NCBI GenBank assembly: GCA_016926805.1 | Contig: JAFGNV010000140.1 | Coordinates: 1 to 35,787 of the forward strand | Direction: 5' to 3' | DNA: 35,787 nucleotides | Origin: Anaerolineae bacterium | GTDB lineage: Bacteria > Chloroflexota > Anaerolineae > 4572-78 > J111 | The notes under the pieces: generated by a model | Database searches by the model: none | What the model saw: only the letters and a program-made list of their open reading frames with translations | Told to the model about the DNA's origin: nothing | Shown here: piece after piece, positions 16,376 to 24,490 of the stretch | How the letters are laid out: the number at the start of each line of letters is the position of its first letter | How positions within the stretch are numbered: the first letter of the stretch is position 1 | Position numbers and translations under genes: made by a program

Positions 16376-17938
16376 TCACTCCCATTCAATGGTGGCGGGT
16401 GGTTTGCTGCTGATATCGTAAACCACCCGGTTGACCCCGGCGACTTCGTTGACAATGCGATTACTGAGGCGGGCCAACAACGCTTCGGGCAAACGCGCCC
16501 AATCGGCGGTCATAAAATCATCGGTTACCACCGCCCGAAGCGCAATCACGTCGGCATAGGTACGATAATCGCCCATCACGCCCACGCTCTGCACCGGCAA
16601 CAATACGGCAAAGGCCTGCGAAGTTTGGTGATACCAGTCCGCGACCCACAACTCCTCAATCAAAATAGCATCGGCGGCGCGCAACGTTTCCAACCGCTCC
16701 CAGGTGACTTCACCCACCACTCGCACGGCCAGCCCCGGTCCCGGAAAGGGATGTCGCCATACAATTTGGGCCGGGAGTCCCAGGGTTTCACCCACCGCCC
16801 GGACTTCGTCTTTGAACAGGTAACGCAACGGCTCAACCAACTCAAAATCCATATCCTCCGGTAGACCGCCCACGTTGTGATGAGTTTTGATTTTTGCGGC
16901 ACCAGCCTGTTCGTCGCGGCTGGCGCTTTCGATAATGTCCGGGTAGAGTGTACCTTGGGCCAAAAAATCAACCTGCCCCAGGCGACGGGCTTCAGCCTCG
17001 AAAATACGAACGAATTTCTCGCCGATGATTTTGCGTTTGGTTTCCGGGTCGGTCACCCCGGCCAGGGCGCTTAAAAAATCTTCGGTGGCATCCACGGCCA
17101 CCAACCGGGCGTGCATCTCTTTGGCAAAGGTCTGCGTCACCTGTTCCGGCTCGTTTTTACGTAACAAACCGTTGTTGACAAAAATGCAGGTTAATTGGCT
17201 ACCCACGGCCTGGTGTAGCAGAGCAGCCACCACCGCCGAGTCGACGCCGCCCGACAACCCGCAAACCACCTTTCCGTGGCCAATTTGCGTCTGAAGCCGG
17301 GCGATACTCTCTTTGATAAAGTTGCCCGGCGTCCAACCGCCACGGCAACCACAAATATCATAGAGAAAAGCTTGCAACAGCTCCTTGCCCTGGGGGGTGT
17401 GCGTCACCTCGGGGTGGAACTGCAAACCGTACAATCCACGCGCCGGGTCGCCAATGGCGGCATAGGGTGAATTTTGCGATTGGGCCAAAACTTGAAAACC
17501 CGCCGGTAAGCGGGTCACCCGGTCGCCATGACTCATCCAAACCGGCAATCTATCCAGGGCGGGCAAATGATTGAACAGGGATGCTTCCGGATTGACCAGT
17601 TGAATTTCCGCCGGGCCGTATTCGCGCTCGGCTCCGGGGTCAACCTGACCGCCCAGGTGGTAGGTCAATAATTGCATGCCATAACAGATACCCAACACAG
17701 GTTTTTTGGTTGTTAAGACAAACTCCGGCAGATGCGGAGCGCCGGGCGCATAGACGCTGGCCGGACCACCCGACAGGATGTAACCCAGGGGATTGAGGTG
17801 CAAAATTTGGTCGGCGGGGACGTGGTAGGGTATCAGTTCACAGTAAACTTCCAGTTCGCGGACCCGACGAGCAATCAGTTGGCTGTATTGTGAGCCAAAA
17901 TCAAGCACAACAATTGTCTCGCGTGGCCCGATCGTCAT
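16376..17938 (-). CDS. guaA: GMP synthase (glutamine-hydrolysing)
   Basis: 520 residues, the usual bacterial length. It converts XMP, glutamine and ATP to GMP in the cytoplasm. The N-terminal class I amidotransferase domain has [16 protein letters not shown], the oxyanion-strand segment LSGGPASVY, the nucleophile Cys85 in GICYGMQ, and the His175/Glu177 pair in QFHPEVTH. The ATP-pyrophosphatase domain has the P-loop [15 protein letters not shown] (227-241). The C-terminal dimerisation domain ends [17 protein letters not shown], characteristic of GuaA. Its ATG overlaps the TGA of xpt by four bases (ATGA), so the two are translationally coupled. All key motifs are intact. Confidence 0.97.
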   Translation of the reverse strand: MTIGPRETIVVLDFGSQYSQLIARRVRELEVYCELIPYHVPADQILHLNPLGYILSGGPASVYAPGAPHLPEFVLTTKKPVLGICYGMQLLTYHLGGQVDPGAEREYGPAEIQLVNPEASLFNHLPALDRLPVWMSHGDRVTRLPAGFQVLAQSQNSPYAAIGDPARGLYGLQFHPEVTHTPQGKELLQAFLYDICGCRGGWTPGNFIKESIARLQTQIGHGKVVCGLSGGVDSAVVAALLHQAVGSQLTCIFVNNGLLRKNEPEQVTQTFAKEMHARLVAVDATEDFLSALAGVTDPETKRKIIGEKFVRIFEAEARRLGQVDFLAQGTLYPDIIESASRDEQAGAAKIKTHHNVGGLPEDMDFELVEPLRYLFKDEVRAVGETLGLPAQIVWRHPFPGPGLAVRVVGEVTWERLETLRAADAILIEELWVADWYHQTSQAFAVLLPVQSVGVMGDYRTYADVIALRAVVTDDFMTADWARLPEALLARLSNRIVNEVAGVNRVVYDISSKPPATIEWE

Positions 17939-18519
17939 GGCGATACGCCTTTCGCAAAAACGATCTCGTCATCGGTCATTTTTTCGATCACGGCCAGCGA
18001 ACGCACCCGCAGGCCCATTGCCTCTAATTGCGCTCGACCTCCTTCAAAGGATTTTTCAATCACCGTGCCCACACCGATGACTTCGGCCCCGGCCTGTTGG
18101 GCCAGCCGGACCAGCGCCATAATGGTGTAGCCGGTTGCCAGGAAATCGTCAATGATCAGGATTTTATCGTTGTGGTTCAGAAACTCCGGTGAAACCATCA
18201 GCCGCACTTCCTGACCTTTGGTATGTGAAGGGGCTGTGGCCACGTAAATGTCTTTGGGCATAGTGATAGGTTTGGTTTTACGACCGTAAACAACCGGCAC
18301 GCCCAACGCCAGGGCCGTGGTTAACGCCGGGGCAATTCCGGAAATCTCGGCGGTAAGCACCTTGTTGATGCCCAAAGCGCCAAAGTGAGCCGCCAGCGCG
18401 CCACCTACGGCCAGCATTAAAGCCGGGTCTACTTGATGATTGATAAAACTATCTACTTTGAGAATACCATTACCGAGATTTTTTCCTTCCCGGCGGATGC
18501 GTTCTTTTAGGGCTTCCAT
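17935..18519 (-). CDS. xpt: Xanthine phosphoribosyltransferase
   Basis: 194 residues. It converts xanthine and PRPP to XMP, the substrate of the adjacent GuaA. The PRPP-binding motif [11 protein letters not shown] is at 120-130. The N-terminal [20 protein letters not shown] and [17 protein letters not shown] stretches, and the [13 protein letters not shown] flexible loop, match the Xpt family length and order. The ATG is preceded by GAGG. A promoter is visible about 25-55 bp upstream. No purine riboswitch was recognised in the upstream 300 bp, but a 12-bp tandem repeat array lies just upstream of the promoter. First gene of the xpt-guaA-propeller operon. Confidence 0.95.
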   Translation of the reverse strand: MEALKERIRREGKNLGNGILKVDSFINHQVDPALMLAVGGALAAHFGALGINKVLTAEISGIAPALTTALALGVPVVYGRKTKPITMPKDIYVATAPSHTKGQEVRLMVSPEFLNHNDKILIIDDFLATGYTIMALVRLAQQAGAEVIGVGTVIEKSFEGGRAQLEAMGLRVRSLAVIEKMTDDEIVFAKGVSP

Positions 18520-18544
18520 AAAACCTCGACATTATGACAAGTTT

Positions 18545-18573
18545 ATTTTACCACATCCGGCTGATAGCTCCAA
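18545..18573 (-). promoter_or_regulatory. xpt: Promoter of the xpt-guaA operon
   Basis: On the minus strand TTGGAG (18568-18573) is followed by a 17-bp spacer ending in TGG and TAAAAT (18545-18550). The TGn before the -10 makes an extended -10 box. The transcript would start near 18538, about 20 nt before the ATG, leaving no room for a riboswitch. Confidence 0.5.
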
Positions 18574-18590
18574 ATATTATGGTAAGTTAA

Positions 18591-18650
18591 TTGAGAATCG
18601 AACCAAGAATCAGGTTGAAAATCGGGTTGAGAATCAAACCAGCTATCAAT
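18591..18650. repeat. 12-bp imperfect tandem repeat, four to five units
   Basis: In 12-base steps from 18591 the units read TTGAGAATCGAA, CCAAGAATCAGG, TTGAAAATCGGG, TTGAGAATCAAA and a degenerate CCAGCTATCAAT. The central RAATC is constant in the first four. The array is 18-77 bp upstream of the xpt -35 box (minus strand), the usual place for activator or repressor sites. It may be a protein-binding array or just a microsatellite-like tandem. Confidence 0.55.
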
Positions 18651-18670
18651 ATGTAGTGGTTGATTCAATT

Positions 18671-18689
18671 ATACTACAAGATGTAGTAT
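18671..18689. promoter_or_regulatory. Operator-like 8-3-8 inverted repeat
   Basis: ATACTACA, AGA, TGTAGTAT: a perfect 8-bp dyad with a 3-bp centre, AT-rich and lacking a T-run, more like a dimeric-regulator site than a terminator. It lies ~100 bp upstream of the xpt -35 box. No regulator is assigned. Confidence 0.35.
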
Positions 18690-18740
18690 ATGTCAGAATA
18701 GAACTAGGGGGGATTCTATTTTCAAACTTGACTATTTCGA

Positions 18741-18845
18741 CAATGTCACATTAGGGTTTCAGAGGGAGGAATCTTTACCTGATGGTTACAGTTTTGAAAC
18801 TGTACCCCAATAATTAGCCGAGTTAACTCCTCAAATGTGACATTG
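18741..18845. repeat. MITE-like palindromic element, 105 bp
   Basis: Terminal inverted repeats CAATGTCACATT (18741-18752) and AATGTGACATTG (18834-18845) are exact complements. Inside is a second perfect hairpin, TACAGTTT-TG-AAACTGTA (18787-18804). Each terminal repeat is itself a small dyad (AATGT-C-ACATT). No ORF is enclosed. This fits a non-autonomous element or an intergenic palindromic repeat. No clear target-site duplication was seen. Confidence 0.5.
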
Positions 18846-18914
18846 CAGGTGAATCAAAAAATCCTGCGGTCAGTTGGCAGCAGGATTTTTACTTGAGTCT
18901 CAAACTTCCAGGAA

Positions 18915-19970
18915 CTATTGGTCAAAATTACACACTTCTGGCAGGCCAATAATGCGCTCTTCGGTATTTTCGCTGATGATGTTGTCACACGAGTCCAGGC
19001 CGATGCTGGTCGACCAGACGATACAGCGCATGCCCTGTTGTTTGGCCACGCGAAAGACATTGGCTTCGATGGGAATGGCCGGAATTTTTCTACCCACGGC
19101 GGGATGGCTCCAATTTTCAGTATTGGTTTTATCAAAGCCCTTCATAGAGTTGAGACAATAGAGCTGGTTATATGGCAGGTTAAAATTCTCAAATTCAAAG
19201 ACAATGGTTCCATCTTTCCATACCAGCCCATCTTTAGGGCCGATAATTTTTGGAGGAGGGCGCAGGGTGGCCACAGGCGTCGGGGTTTCGATGGGTATTT
19301 CCTCGGTTGGGGTGGGAGAGGGGGTATCGGTGAATGTCGGGGTGGGGGTAGGGGTGGACGTGTTGGTGGGCGTCGGGGTAGCGGTATCAAGAATAATCAA
19401 CACCACGGTGGGGGGGGTAGGAGTAGGAGGCGACGCTTCGGCCACAGGAGGAAGGGGGTTCGAAGTAAAACGACCGCTGAGTGAAAAGCCCACAATCAAA
19501 ACAATAATCAGTAAAACGACCACCCCAATCCAAAACCGGGGGGTGGGGCGCTCCCTTGAGACAGGCGCCCAGGGGCCGTGACCGGCAGGTCTACTTTTAG
19601 CCGTTTTGAGAGCATAACGCACACTGCGTAAAGCGGCGTTACCGTCAGGATGGTCGTGGCGGGCAGCGCTTTTGTATAGCGATATCGCCTTAGCATAATC
19701 GCCCGCTGCTTCGGCGGCAAAGGCATCTCGATAAGCCTGGCGGGCCGGCGTCTCGATGGTTTTATCCCCCAGAGTCAGAAGTTCACCCTCAACCTCTTCA
19801 ATCTTGTGGCGCACTTCTTTGATCTGGTTCACCAGCAGTTCGGGAACAGCCGCAGAGAATTCAACGTAACTGGCTTCTCTTGCCCGTAAGTTGGCCAGAT
19901 GGGTGGATAACGATTGTAACTCGGCCTGTTTTCGCAGGCGCTGTTCACGCGAATGCACGTCGGTAGCCAT
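18915..19970 (-). CDS. Coiled-coil / TM / Thr-Pro-rich protein with a Cys-containing extracellular domain
   Basis: 351 residues from the ATG at 19970; an in-frame GTG at 19982 is an alternative, and neither start has a clear Shine-Dalgarno. Residues ~1-62 are a coiled-coil (REQRLRKQAELQSLSTHLAN, then LRAREASYVEF and VNQIKEVRHKIEEVEGEL). This resembles the short helical modules seen at the N-terminus of STAND or effector-associated proteins in filamentous bacteria (from memory). Residues ~70-125 are TPR-like (AYRDAFAAEAAGDYAKAISL, then YKSA). A TM helix lies at ~145-168 (FWIGVVVLLIIVLIVGFSL), then a Thr/Pro linker (~185-240). An external domain of ~110 residues has four or more Cys (YCLNS, MRCIVW, LDSC, VCNF). 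Family unknown; perhaps an envelope sensor. Confidence 0.7.
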   Translation of the reverse strand: MATDVHSREQRLRKQAELQSLSTHLANLRAREASYVEFSAAVPELLVNQIKEVRHKIEEVEGELLTLGDKTIETPARQAYRDAFAAEAAGDYAKAISLYKSAARHDHPDGNAALRSVRYALKTAKSRPAGHGPWAPVSRERPTPRFWIGVVVLLIIVLIVGFSLSGRFTSNPLPPVAEASPPTPTPPTVVLIILDTATPTPTNTSTPTPTPTFTDTPSPTPTEEIPIETPTPVATLRPPPKIIGPKDGLVWKDGTIVFEFENFNLPYNQLYCLNSMKGFDKTNTENWSHPAVGRKIPAIPIEANVFRVAKQQGMRCIVWSTSIGLDSCDNIISENTEERIIGLPEVCNFDQ

Positions 19971-19982
19971 GCAAAATTTCAC

Positions 19983-20224
19983 CGGAAAAGGGTTATATTG
20001 TGGGTGACAGCCAATTTCTCAGCAAATAACTTTGGTCTGACCAGTGGCGATTCAGCCAATTTTGCCGACCCTTATTATGAATAATTTATCAGGACTGGCA
20101 AATTTAAACCTTATTCAGAGACGCCCCTGGTTTGTCCGGATTTCGGGCAACTGAAGGTTGCACAAAATTCTGGACGCGCCCCTGACCGGCTTATAGTTTG
20201 ACGAGATGGCTCACTTATGCCACA
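19983..20224. other. Divergent intergenic region, 240 bp
   Basis: It lies between two divergent genes (19970 minus and 20225 plus). On the minus strand a TATAAC at about 19996-20001 could be a -10 but has no matching -35. On the plus side TTGACG (20198-20203) is followed, 17 bp later, by TGC-CACAAT (20221-20226), which would overlap the ATG at 20225. A small GCAAC/GTTGC hairpin lies near 20143-20161. Nothing stronger was seen. Confidence 0.4.
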
Positions 20225-20226
20225 AT
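20198..20226 (+). promoter_or_regulatory. Possible promoter overlapping the assumed start of the pentapeptide gene
   Basis: TTGACG (20198-20203), 17 bp ending in TGC, CACAAT (20221-20226). If real, transcription begins near 20233, so translation would have to start downstream of the ATG at 20225, for instance at the TTG at 20267, which begins a compact lipoprotein signal peptide. The -10 matches 4/6 only. Confidence 0.3.
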
Positions 20227-21043
20227 GAGGCGTCCAAAACTCAATCAGTTATACTGGTTTAAAGAATTGAAATTTATCGTTTTACATATTTACATCATAA
20301 GCTTTATGGTGGTTCTCAGCGCATGCCTACCGGCTAACTGCCCTCCAGATTGCGCTGAGGTCAATATGGCCGGGGAGGATTTGCGGAAGGTCAACCTGGT
20401 TGGGGCCGATTTACAGCGTGCCAATTTGAGCGGCGCCGATTTGAGTGGCGCCTTTCAACAACAAGGCGTTGATCTAACCGGAGCCGATTTGCGCGGGGCC
20501 AACCTGGTTGGGGCCAATCTGAGTGGCGCGAATCTAAGGGGGGCCAAACTCCAGGGAACCAACCTTGGTCAAGCCAATTTACAGGGTGCTATCCTGACCG
20601 GGACTGAAATTGATGAGACAACCCGCCTGGCGGAAAAATGGCGGCTGGTATGGGCGCTGGTCAATTGTAGAACTAGTGAGAGGGATTTGCGCCGGACCGA
20701 CCTGAGCGAGGCCAATCTGTGGGGTGTCGATTTGAGCGGCGCTGATCTGGGAGGGGCTGATCTGAGATGGGCCAATCTGAGCCAGGCGAATCTCAGGGGA
20801 ACTGATTTGAGCGACGCTACCCTGGACTGGGCTAACTTGAGTGGGGCTAACTTGAGTCAGGCTAATTTAGCGGGGACCGACTTGAGATGGGCCGATCTGC
20901 GTTGGGCCAATTTGAGCGGGGCAACCCTGGTACAGGTTGATGCCCGAGGGGCCTGGTTACAGGGAGCCAATGTAACCAGGACCGATTTTGGCTCCACTTG
21001 GCTGAGCGGAACCATCATGCCTGACGGAACGAGGCACGAGTGA
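20225..21043 (+). CDS. Pentapeptide-repeat lipoprotein
   Basis: 272 residues from the ATG at 20225; the TTG at 20267 is an alternative start. The N-terminal basic region and hydrophobic stretch ([14 protein letters not shown]) end in a lipobox LSAC, so it is probably exported and lipidated. Two blocks of A(D/N)LXX pentapeptides ([38 protein letters not shown]) should form a right-handed quadrilateral beta-helix. The blocks are separated by an insert near the middle ([20 protein letters not shown]) of the type often found in pentapeptide proteins. Such proteins are frequently adhesive or structural; no enzyme motif is visible. It is followed by the dehydrogenase gene after 43 bp. Confidence 0.85.
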   Translation: MRRPKLNQLYWFKELKFIVLHIYIISFMVVLSACLPANCPPDCAEVNMAGEDLRKVNLVGADLQRANLSGADLSGAFQQQGVDLTGADLRGANLVGANLSGANLRGAKLQGTNLGQANLQGAILTGTEIDETTRLAEKWRLVWALVNCRTSERDLRRTDLSEANLWGVDLSGADLGGADLRWANLSQANLRGTDLSDATLDWANLSGANLSQANLAGTDLRWADLRWANLSGATLVQVDARGAWLQGANVTRTDFGSTWLSGTIMPDGTRHE

Positions 21044-21055
21044 CATCGATCAGGA

Positions 21056-21077
21056 AGCCTCTTGTTGCCAGGAGGCT
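21056..21077 (+). promoter_or_regulatory. Hairpin that would sequester the ribosome-binding site of the dehydrogenase gene
   Basis: AGCCTCTT (21056-21063) pairs with AGGAGGCT (21070-21077), eight pairs including one G-U, with a 6-nt loop. The right arm contains the AGGAGG Shine-Dalgarno (21070-21075) of the gene starting at 21087. There is no T-run after it. Confidence 0.45.
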
Positions 21078-21086
21078 GATGAACAG

Positions 21087-22427
21087 ATGGGGTTGACCGG
21101 AAAACGAACCTACGTAGGTTTTGGTTTTGGGGCCATTCAGGCCGGCCTGTTTCTTTATGAGGCCTTCCGGGCAGATGTCTTTGGTCGTCTGGTTGTGGCC
21201 GAGGTGATGCCTGAGGTAGTAACCGCGGTACGCCAGGCGAAGGGGTATTTTTGGCTCAATATCGCTCACGCGGACCGAATAGAACAGACCGAGATAGGAC
21301 CGATTGAAATTGAAAATCCGGCCCACGGGCAAGACCGCCAGCGGCTCATCCGGGCAATTGCCGGGGCCGAAGAACTTGGCACAGCCATTCCCAGTATCAC
21401 CCATTATGTGTCGGCGGGACCGGGCAGTCTACATCGCCTCCTGGCCGCCGGGCTGCGAGAGAAAGCTGCCCGGGGTGGCCCGCCAGCCGTTATCTACGCC
21501 GCCGAGAATCACAATCACGCCGCCGAAATCCTGGCAGAAAACGTGTTAGCCGAGATTCCGGCCAATGAACGAAGCGCTGTGCAGGCTCGGGTTCGATTTC
21601 TTAACACCGTCATTGGCAAGATGAGTGGGGTGATTACCACGCCCCAAGAGATCCAGGCAAGAGGTATAGCGCCCGTAACCCCTGCCGGGGAACGCGCATT
21701 TCTGGTTGAGTCTTTTAATCGAATTCTCATTTCCAAAATCCGCTTTGATAAAACAGAGGGCGCGGTATCGTTCAGGAGAGGGATTGGTGTTTTTGAAGAA
21801 AAAGATCAGTTACTACCCTTTGAAGAAGCCAAACTCTATGGTCACAATGCCTTTCATGCTCTGGCCGCTTATATTGGCGCGGTGCGAGGCGTAAAACACA
21901 TTATTCATTTGCAAGCAGTGCCGGGTGTTTTCCCGTTTTTGCGGGCGGCTTCTTTGGCAGAGTCGGGCCAGGCTCTGATCCGTAAATATGGGGGGGTAGA
22001 CCCTCTTTTTACCGCTACAGGTTTTCGCCACTATGCCGATGATCTGTTAGCGCGTATGGTCAATCCTTATTTGGGTGATACCATCGAGCGCGTGACCCGA
22101 GACCCTGCCCGCAAACTGGGGTGGAACGATCGGTTGATTGGCACCATGCGTCTGGCTCTACAACAAGGCATTAAGCCTTGCCGTTACGCCTTTGGGGCCG
22201 CAGCCGCACTGACAACAATGGCCGCAGAAAATCTGGCGTTGACCCCGGCTACTCTCAATCTGAGCGTAAGCGCGGAGAAATTGTTGACCCCGTTGTGGCA
22301 ATCATCGTCTCCGGCGCAACCAGAACAAAAAAGTGTATTAAAATTGGTTGAACAAGGCCAGCAAAAATTGAACCTCTGGGTTGAGTCTGGTTATCAGGAT
22401 TTAGAGCGTCTTTTCAACAATCGTTGA
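21087..22427 (+). CDS. Long-chain polyol dehydrogenase, mannitol-1-phosphate 5-dehydrogenase type
   Basis: 446 residues; ATG preceded by AGGAGG 11 bp upstream. The N-terminal Rossmann glycine motif is GFGFGAIQAGLFLYEA. The polyol long-chain dehydrogenase signature KxxxxNxxH is intact (Lys249, Asn254, His257 in KLYGHNAFHALAAYIG). The DPARKLGWNDRLIGTMRLAL segment corresponds to the family's 'RDP.RKLgpNDRLIGP.rLA'. The family oxidises a polyol or sugar-phosphate alcohol with NAD(P)+. MtlD is usually ~380 residues, so the C-terminal ~60 (QSSSPAQPEQKSVLKLVEQG) is an extension. No PTS or mannitol uptake genes are near, so the substrate should not be taken as mannitol-1-phosphate. The next gene starts 26 bp later. 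Confidence 0.7.
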   Translation: MGLTGKRTYVGFGFGAIQAGLFLYEAFRADVFGRLVVAEVMPEVVTAVRQAKGYFWLNIAHADRIEQTEIGPIEIENPAHGQDRQRLIRAIAGAEELGTAIPSITHYVSAGPGSLHRLLAAGLREKAARGGPPAVIYAAENHNHAAEILAENVLAEIPANERSAVQARVRFLNTVIGKMSGVITTPQEIQARGIAPVTPAGERAFLVESFNRILISKIRFDKTEGAVSFRRGIGVFEEKDQLLPFEEAKLYGHNAFHALAAYIGAVRGVKHIIHLQAVPGVFPFLRAASLAESGQALIRKYGGVDPLFTATGFRHYADDLLARMVNPYLGDTIERVTRDPARKLGWNDRLIGTMRLALQQGIKPCRYAFGAAAALTTMAAENLALTPATLNLSVSAEKLLTPLWQSSSPAQPEQKSVLKLVEQGQQKLNLWVESGYQDLERLFNNR

Positions 22428-22453
22428 AACTTAATTAGAAAGGTCAAATTCAA

Positions 22454-23608
22454 ATGAATGAAGATCTATTAGCCCAAAATGAAGGTCAGATGGATAACAA
22501 GCAGGCAGATGAGGCGCAGACCGACCAGGAAACCACTCAACCATCTTCATCTCGGCCAACTTATGTGTGGCCGATAGTGATAATGGTGGGGTTGGTAATT
22601 GTAGCCACGGCGGCTGTTTTTCTGGACCGTCAGGTTGGCGGGGGAAGGCTATTTTCGTTTCGCCCGGTGCGGATTGCCTTTATGAGCGATCGGGATGGCA
22701 ATTGGGAAATTTACCTCATGGATCGCGAGGGGAATGATCTTACCAATCTTACCAATGATCCCGGCAATGATGGTATTCCTTTGCACGCAGCCAATCAAGA
22801 TCGCCTGGCCTTTGCCAGCGACCGTGGATCGACGGGCCTGGACCTGTTTCTGATAAACCTCGACGGCAGCAATGTAACCAAAATCAGTGAGGCGCCGGAT
22901 AGTGTCAACATTCCCATTAGCTGGTCACCCGATGGTAAATACGTGGCCGTGAATAGTGATCAAAGTGGAGCCAATGCAATTTGGCTCATCGAAATTGATG
23001 GGGAAGAATCAATCAATCTGACCGAGCGTGACAATGTGCGGCAATTTGGCGATTGGTCGTCCAGTTCCGACAGCTTTATTCTGGCCACCGACTCGGCGGT
23101 GGGCATGACGCTTTTTATCACCAATCTGGCCGGAGACGAGACCCAACTGCTAACCGATGGCAGTTACCCCGCCGGTGGAGCGCAATGGTCGGCTGATGGG
23201 CAAAAAGTGACCTTTATGGCTACAGCGCCGGAGGGCGGCCCCATCGACATTTATGTGTTGGACGTCAAGGAAAACGCCCCGGTCAATCTTACCCAATCCC
23301 CGGCCAACGATACCTTTCCCCATTGGTCGCCGGATGGAAGCAAGATTGCCTTCATCTCGGACCGGGACGGCAATTTTGAAATTTATGTAATGAATGCCGA
23401 TGGCAGCAACCCGACGAACCTGACCAATAACCCCGCCCCGGATTCGGTTCAGGGTGATTTTGCCTGGTCCCCGGATGGCGCCCAGATTCTTTTCCATACC
23501 GATCGTGACGGTGATATAGAAGTTTACCTGATGAACGCGGACGGGAGCAACCCGGTGAACCTGTCAAACTCACCGGGTACGGACTTTGGCGCAATTTGGA
23601 TAAAATAG
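22454..23608 (+). CDS. Membrane-anchored TolB/WD40-like beta-propeller
   Basis: 384 residues, ATG with AGAAAGG upstream. A ~35-residue acidic/Gln-rich cytoplasmic N-terminus is followed by one TM helix (PTYVWPIVIMVGLVIVATAA, about 34-55), then an outside propeller of PD40-like blades: SDRDGNWEIYLMDREGNDLT, ISWSPDGKYVAV, PHWSPDGSKIAFISDRDGNF and a final ADGSNPVNLSNSPG. These match the TolB-type repeats. It lies between the dehydrogenase and the exopolysaccharide cluster; the promoter of the next gene (23635-23662) suggests that the cluster starts separately. A scaffold or sensor role is possible; the ligand is unknown. Confidence 0.8.
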   Translation: MNEDLLAQNEGQMDNKQADEAQTDQETTQPSSSRPTYVWPIVIMVGLVIVATAAVFLDRQVGGGRLFSFRPVRIAFMSDRDGNWEIYLMDREGNDLTNLTNDPGNDGIPLHAANQDRLAFASDRGSTGLDLFLINLDGSNVTKISEAPDSVNIPISWSPDGKYVAVNSDQSGANAIWLIEIDGEESINLTERDNVRQFGDWSSSSDSFILATDSAVGMTLFITNLAGDETQLLTDGSYPAGGAQWSADGQKVTFMATAPEGGPIDIYVLDVKENAPVNLTQSPANDTFPHWSPDGSKIAFISDRDGNFEIYVMNADGSNPTNLTNNPAPDSVQGDFAWSPDGAQILFHTDRDGDIEVYLMNADGSNPVNLSNSPGTDFGAIWIK

Positions 23609-23634
23609 CACACATTGTCTTGATAAAAATGATT

Positions 23635-23662
23635 TTGAACATGCCGACATTTGGCTTATACT
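23635..23662 (+). promoter_or_regulatory. Promoter in front of the exopolysaccharide cluster
   Basis: TTGAAC (23635-23640), a 16-bp spacer and TATACT (23657-23662). The predicted start is near 23669, about 93 nt before the ATG at 23762. The leader contains ACCAATTTTGGT at about 23681-23692, a short dyad. Confidence 0.5.
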
Positions 23663-23761
23663 GTAGAGCCTACCTTGGCGACCAATTTTGGTTGGATATT
23701 TCCGCCAATTGCCCGATGACACCCCGGCGCTGATATGGTAAAGTGAGAAAGCTGGTGGCGG

Positions 23762-24466
23762 ATGGAGCTTAAGCAATACTGGTACATCATCTGGAAACGC
23801 ATCTGGATTCCCGTGCTATTAGTATTGGTGGTGGGAATTGTTAGTTGGTTTACCCGGCAAGCTGCGCCGCCAACCTATAGTACCACCATGCGTTTTACCG
23901 TGGGAGTCAGGCCGCAAGAAGTCCCCGACCAGTATAGTTTTGATAGCTACTACGCCTGGTTGTCATCGGAATACCTGGCCGACGATCTGACGGCCATTGT
24001 CAGTAGCCAGGCGTTTGCAACTGATGTCAACCGGCGCTTGGCCGAGCTGGGTAGTGCGGCGCAAATCCCACCCGGTTTGATTGGAGGGGTGACCATTGCC
24101 GAAAAGCAGCATCGTATTTTGCGTTTGAATATTGCTTGGGACAACGAGGCTGAACTGGCCGACATTGCCCGGGCCATCGTTGTGGTGATGGAGCAGGATA
24201 GTCCCAAATATCTGAGCCAATTGGGCACGGCGGGCGCGCTCATCAACGTCATCGACCAGCCCTCGCCTCCGGTTGCCAATCCTCCCTCCCTCACCCAACG
24301 GCTCGATGTGCCGGTGCGCCTGCTGCTGGCCGTAGTAGCCGGCCTGGCTCTGGTTTTTTTGTTGGATTACGTGGATGACAGCGTGCGGGGCCGGTCGGAA
24401 TTGGAAGCAATGGGTATCGCCGTGCTGGCGGAAGTGCCGGGAAAAATCGCAAGTCGCAAATTGTAA
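23762..24466 (+). CDS. Wzz-like polysaccharide chain-length / co-polymerase protein (first)
   Basis: 234 residues; ATG, weak ribosome-binding site. It has the chain-length regulator layout: a short cytoplasmic N-terminus (MELKQYWYIIWKRIWI), TM1 at ~12-30, a periplasmic domain with a predicted coiled region (YLADDLTAIVSSQAFATDVN, then RRLAELG), a Pro-rich PSPPVANPPS segment just before TM2 (~184-202, VPVRLLLAVVAGLALVFLLD), and a short C-terminal tail ending LEAMGIAVLAEVPGKI. That last motif is the usual junction to a BY-kinase domain. The kinase is on a separate gene here. Located in the inner membrane; likely role in exopolysaccharide chain length. Tandem with a second similar gene. Confidence 0.8.
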   Translation: MELKQYWYIIWKRIWIPVLLVLVVGIVSWFTRQAAPPTYSTTMRFTVGVRPQEVPDQYSFDSYYAWLSSEYLADDLTAIVSSQAFATDVNRRLAELGSAAQIPPGLIGGVTIAEKQHRILRLNIAWDNEAELADIARAIVVVMEQDSPKYLSQLGTAGALINVIDQPSPPVANPPSLTQRLDVPVRLLLAVVAGLALVFLLDYVDDSVRGRSELEAMGIAVLAEVPGKIASRKL

Positions 24467-24490
24467 TTTGCTATTTGTTAGAGGAGCGTT

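Larger units (their letters stand above)
18520..18914. other. 395-bp non-coding region between xpt and the gene at 18915
   Basis: No gene is convincing here. It contains, in order, the xpt promoter (18545-18573), the 12-bp tandem array (18591-18650), an ATACTACA/TGTAGTAT inverted repeat (18671-18678 and 18682-18689), and the palindromic element at 18741-18845. An open frame of 104 codons on the plus strand crosses it but is just the array and repeats translated. Confidence 0.6.

Noticed and set aside
18591-18650. CRISPR-like array
   Set aside because: Repeat units are 12 bp, directly adjacent and without spacers; no cas genes are present.
18520-18700. Purine riboswitch upstream of xpt
   Set aside because: No recognisable purine-aptamer consensus, and the predicted leader is only about 20 nt.
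18440-18754. 104-codon plus-strand ORF across the 12-bp tandem array
   Set aside because: It overlaps the start of xpt and mostly translates the tandem repeat; no ribosome-binding site or domain.
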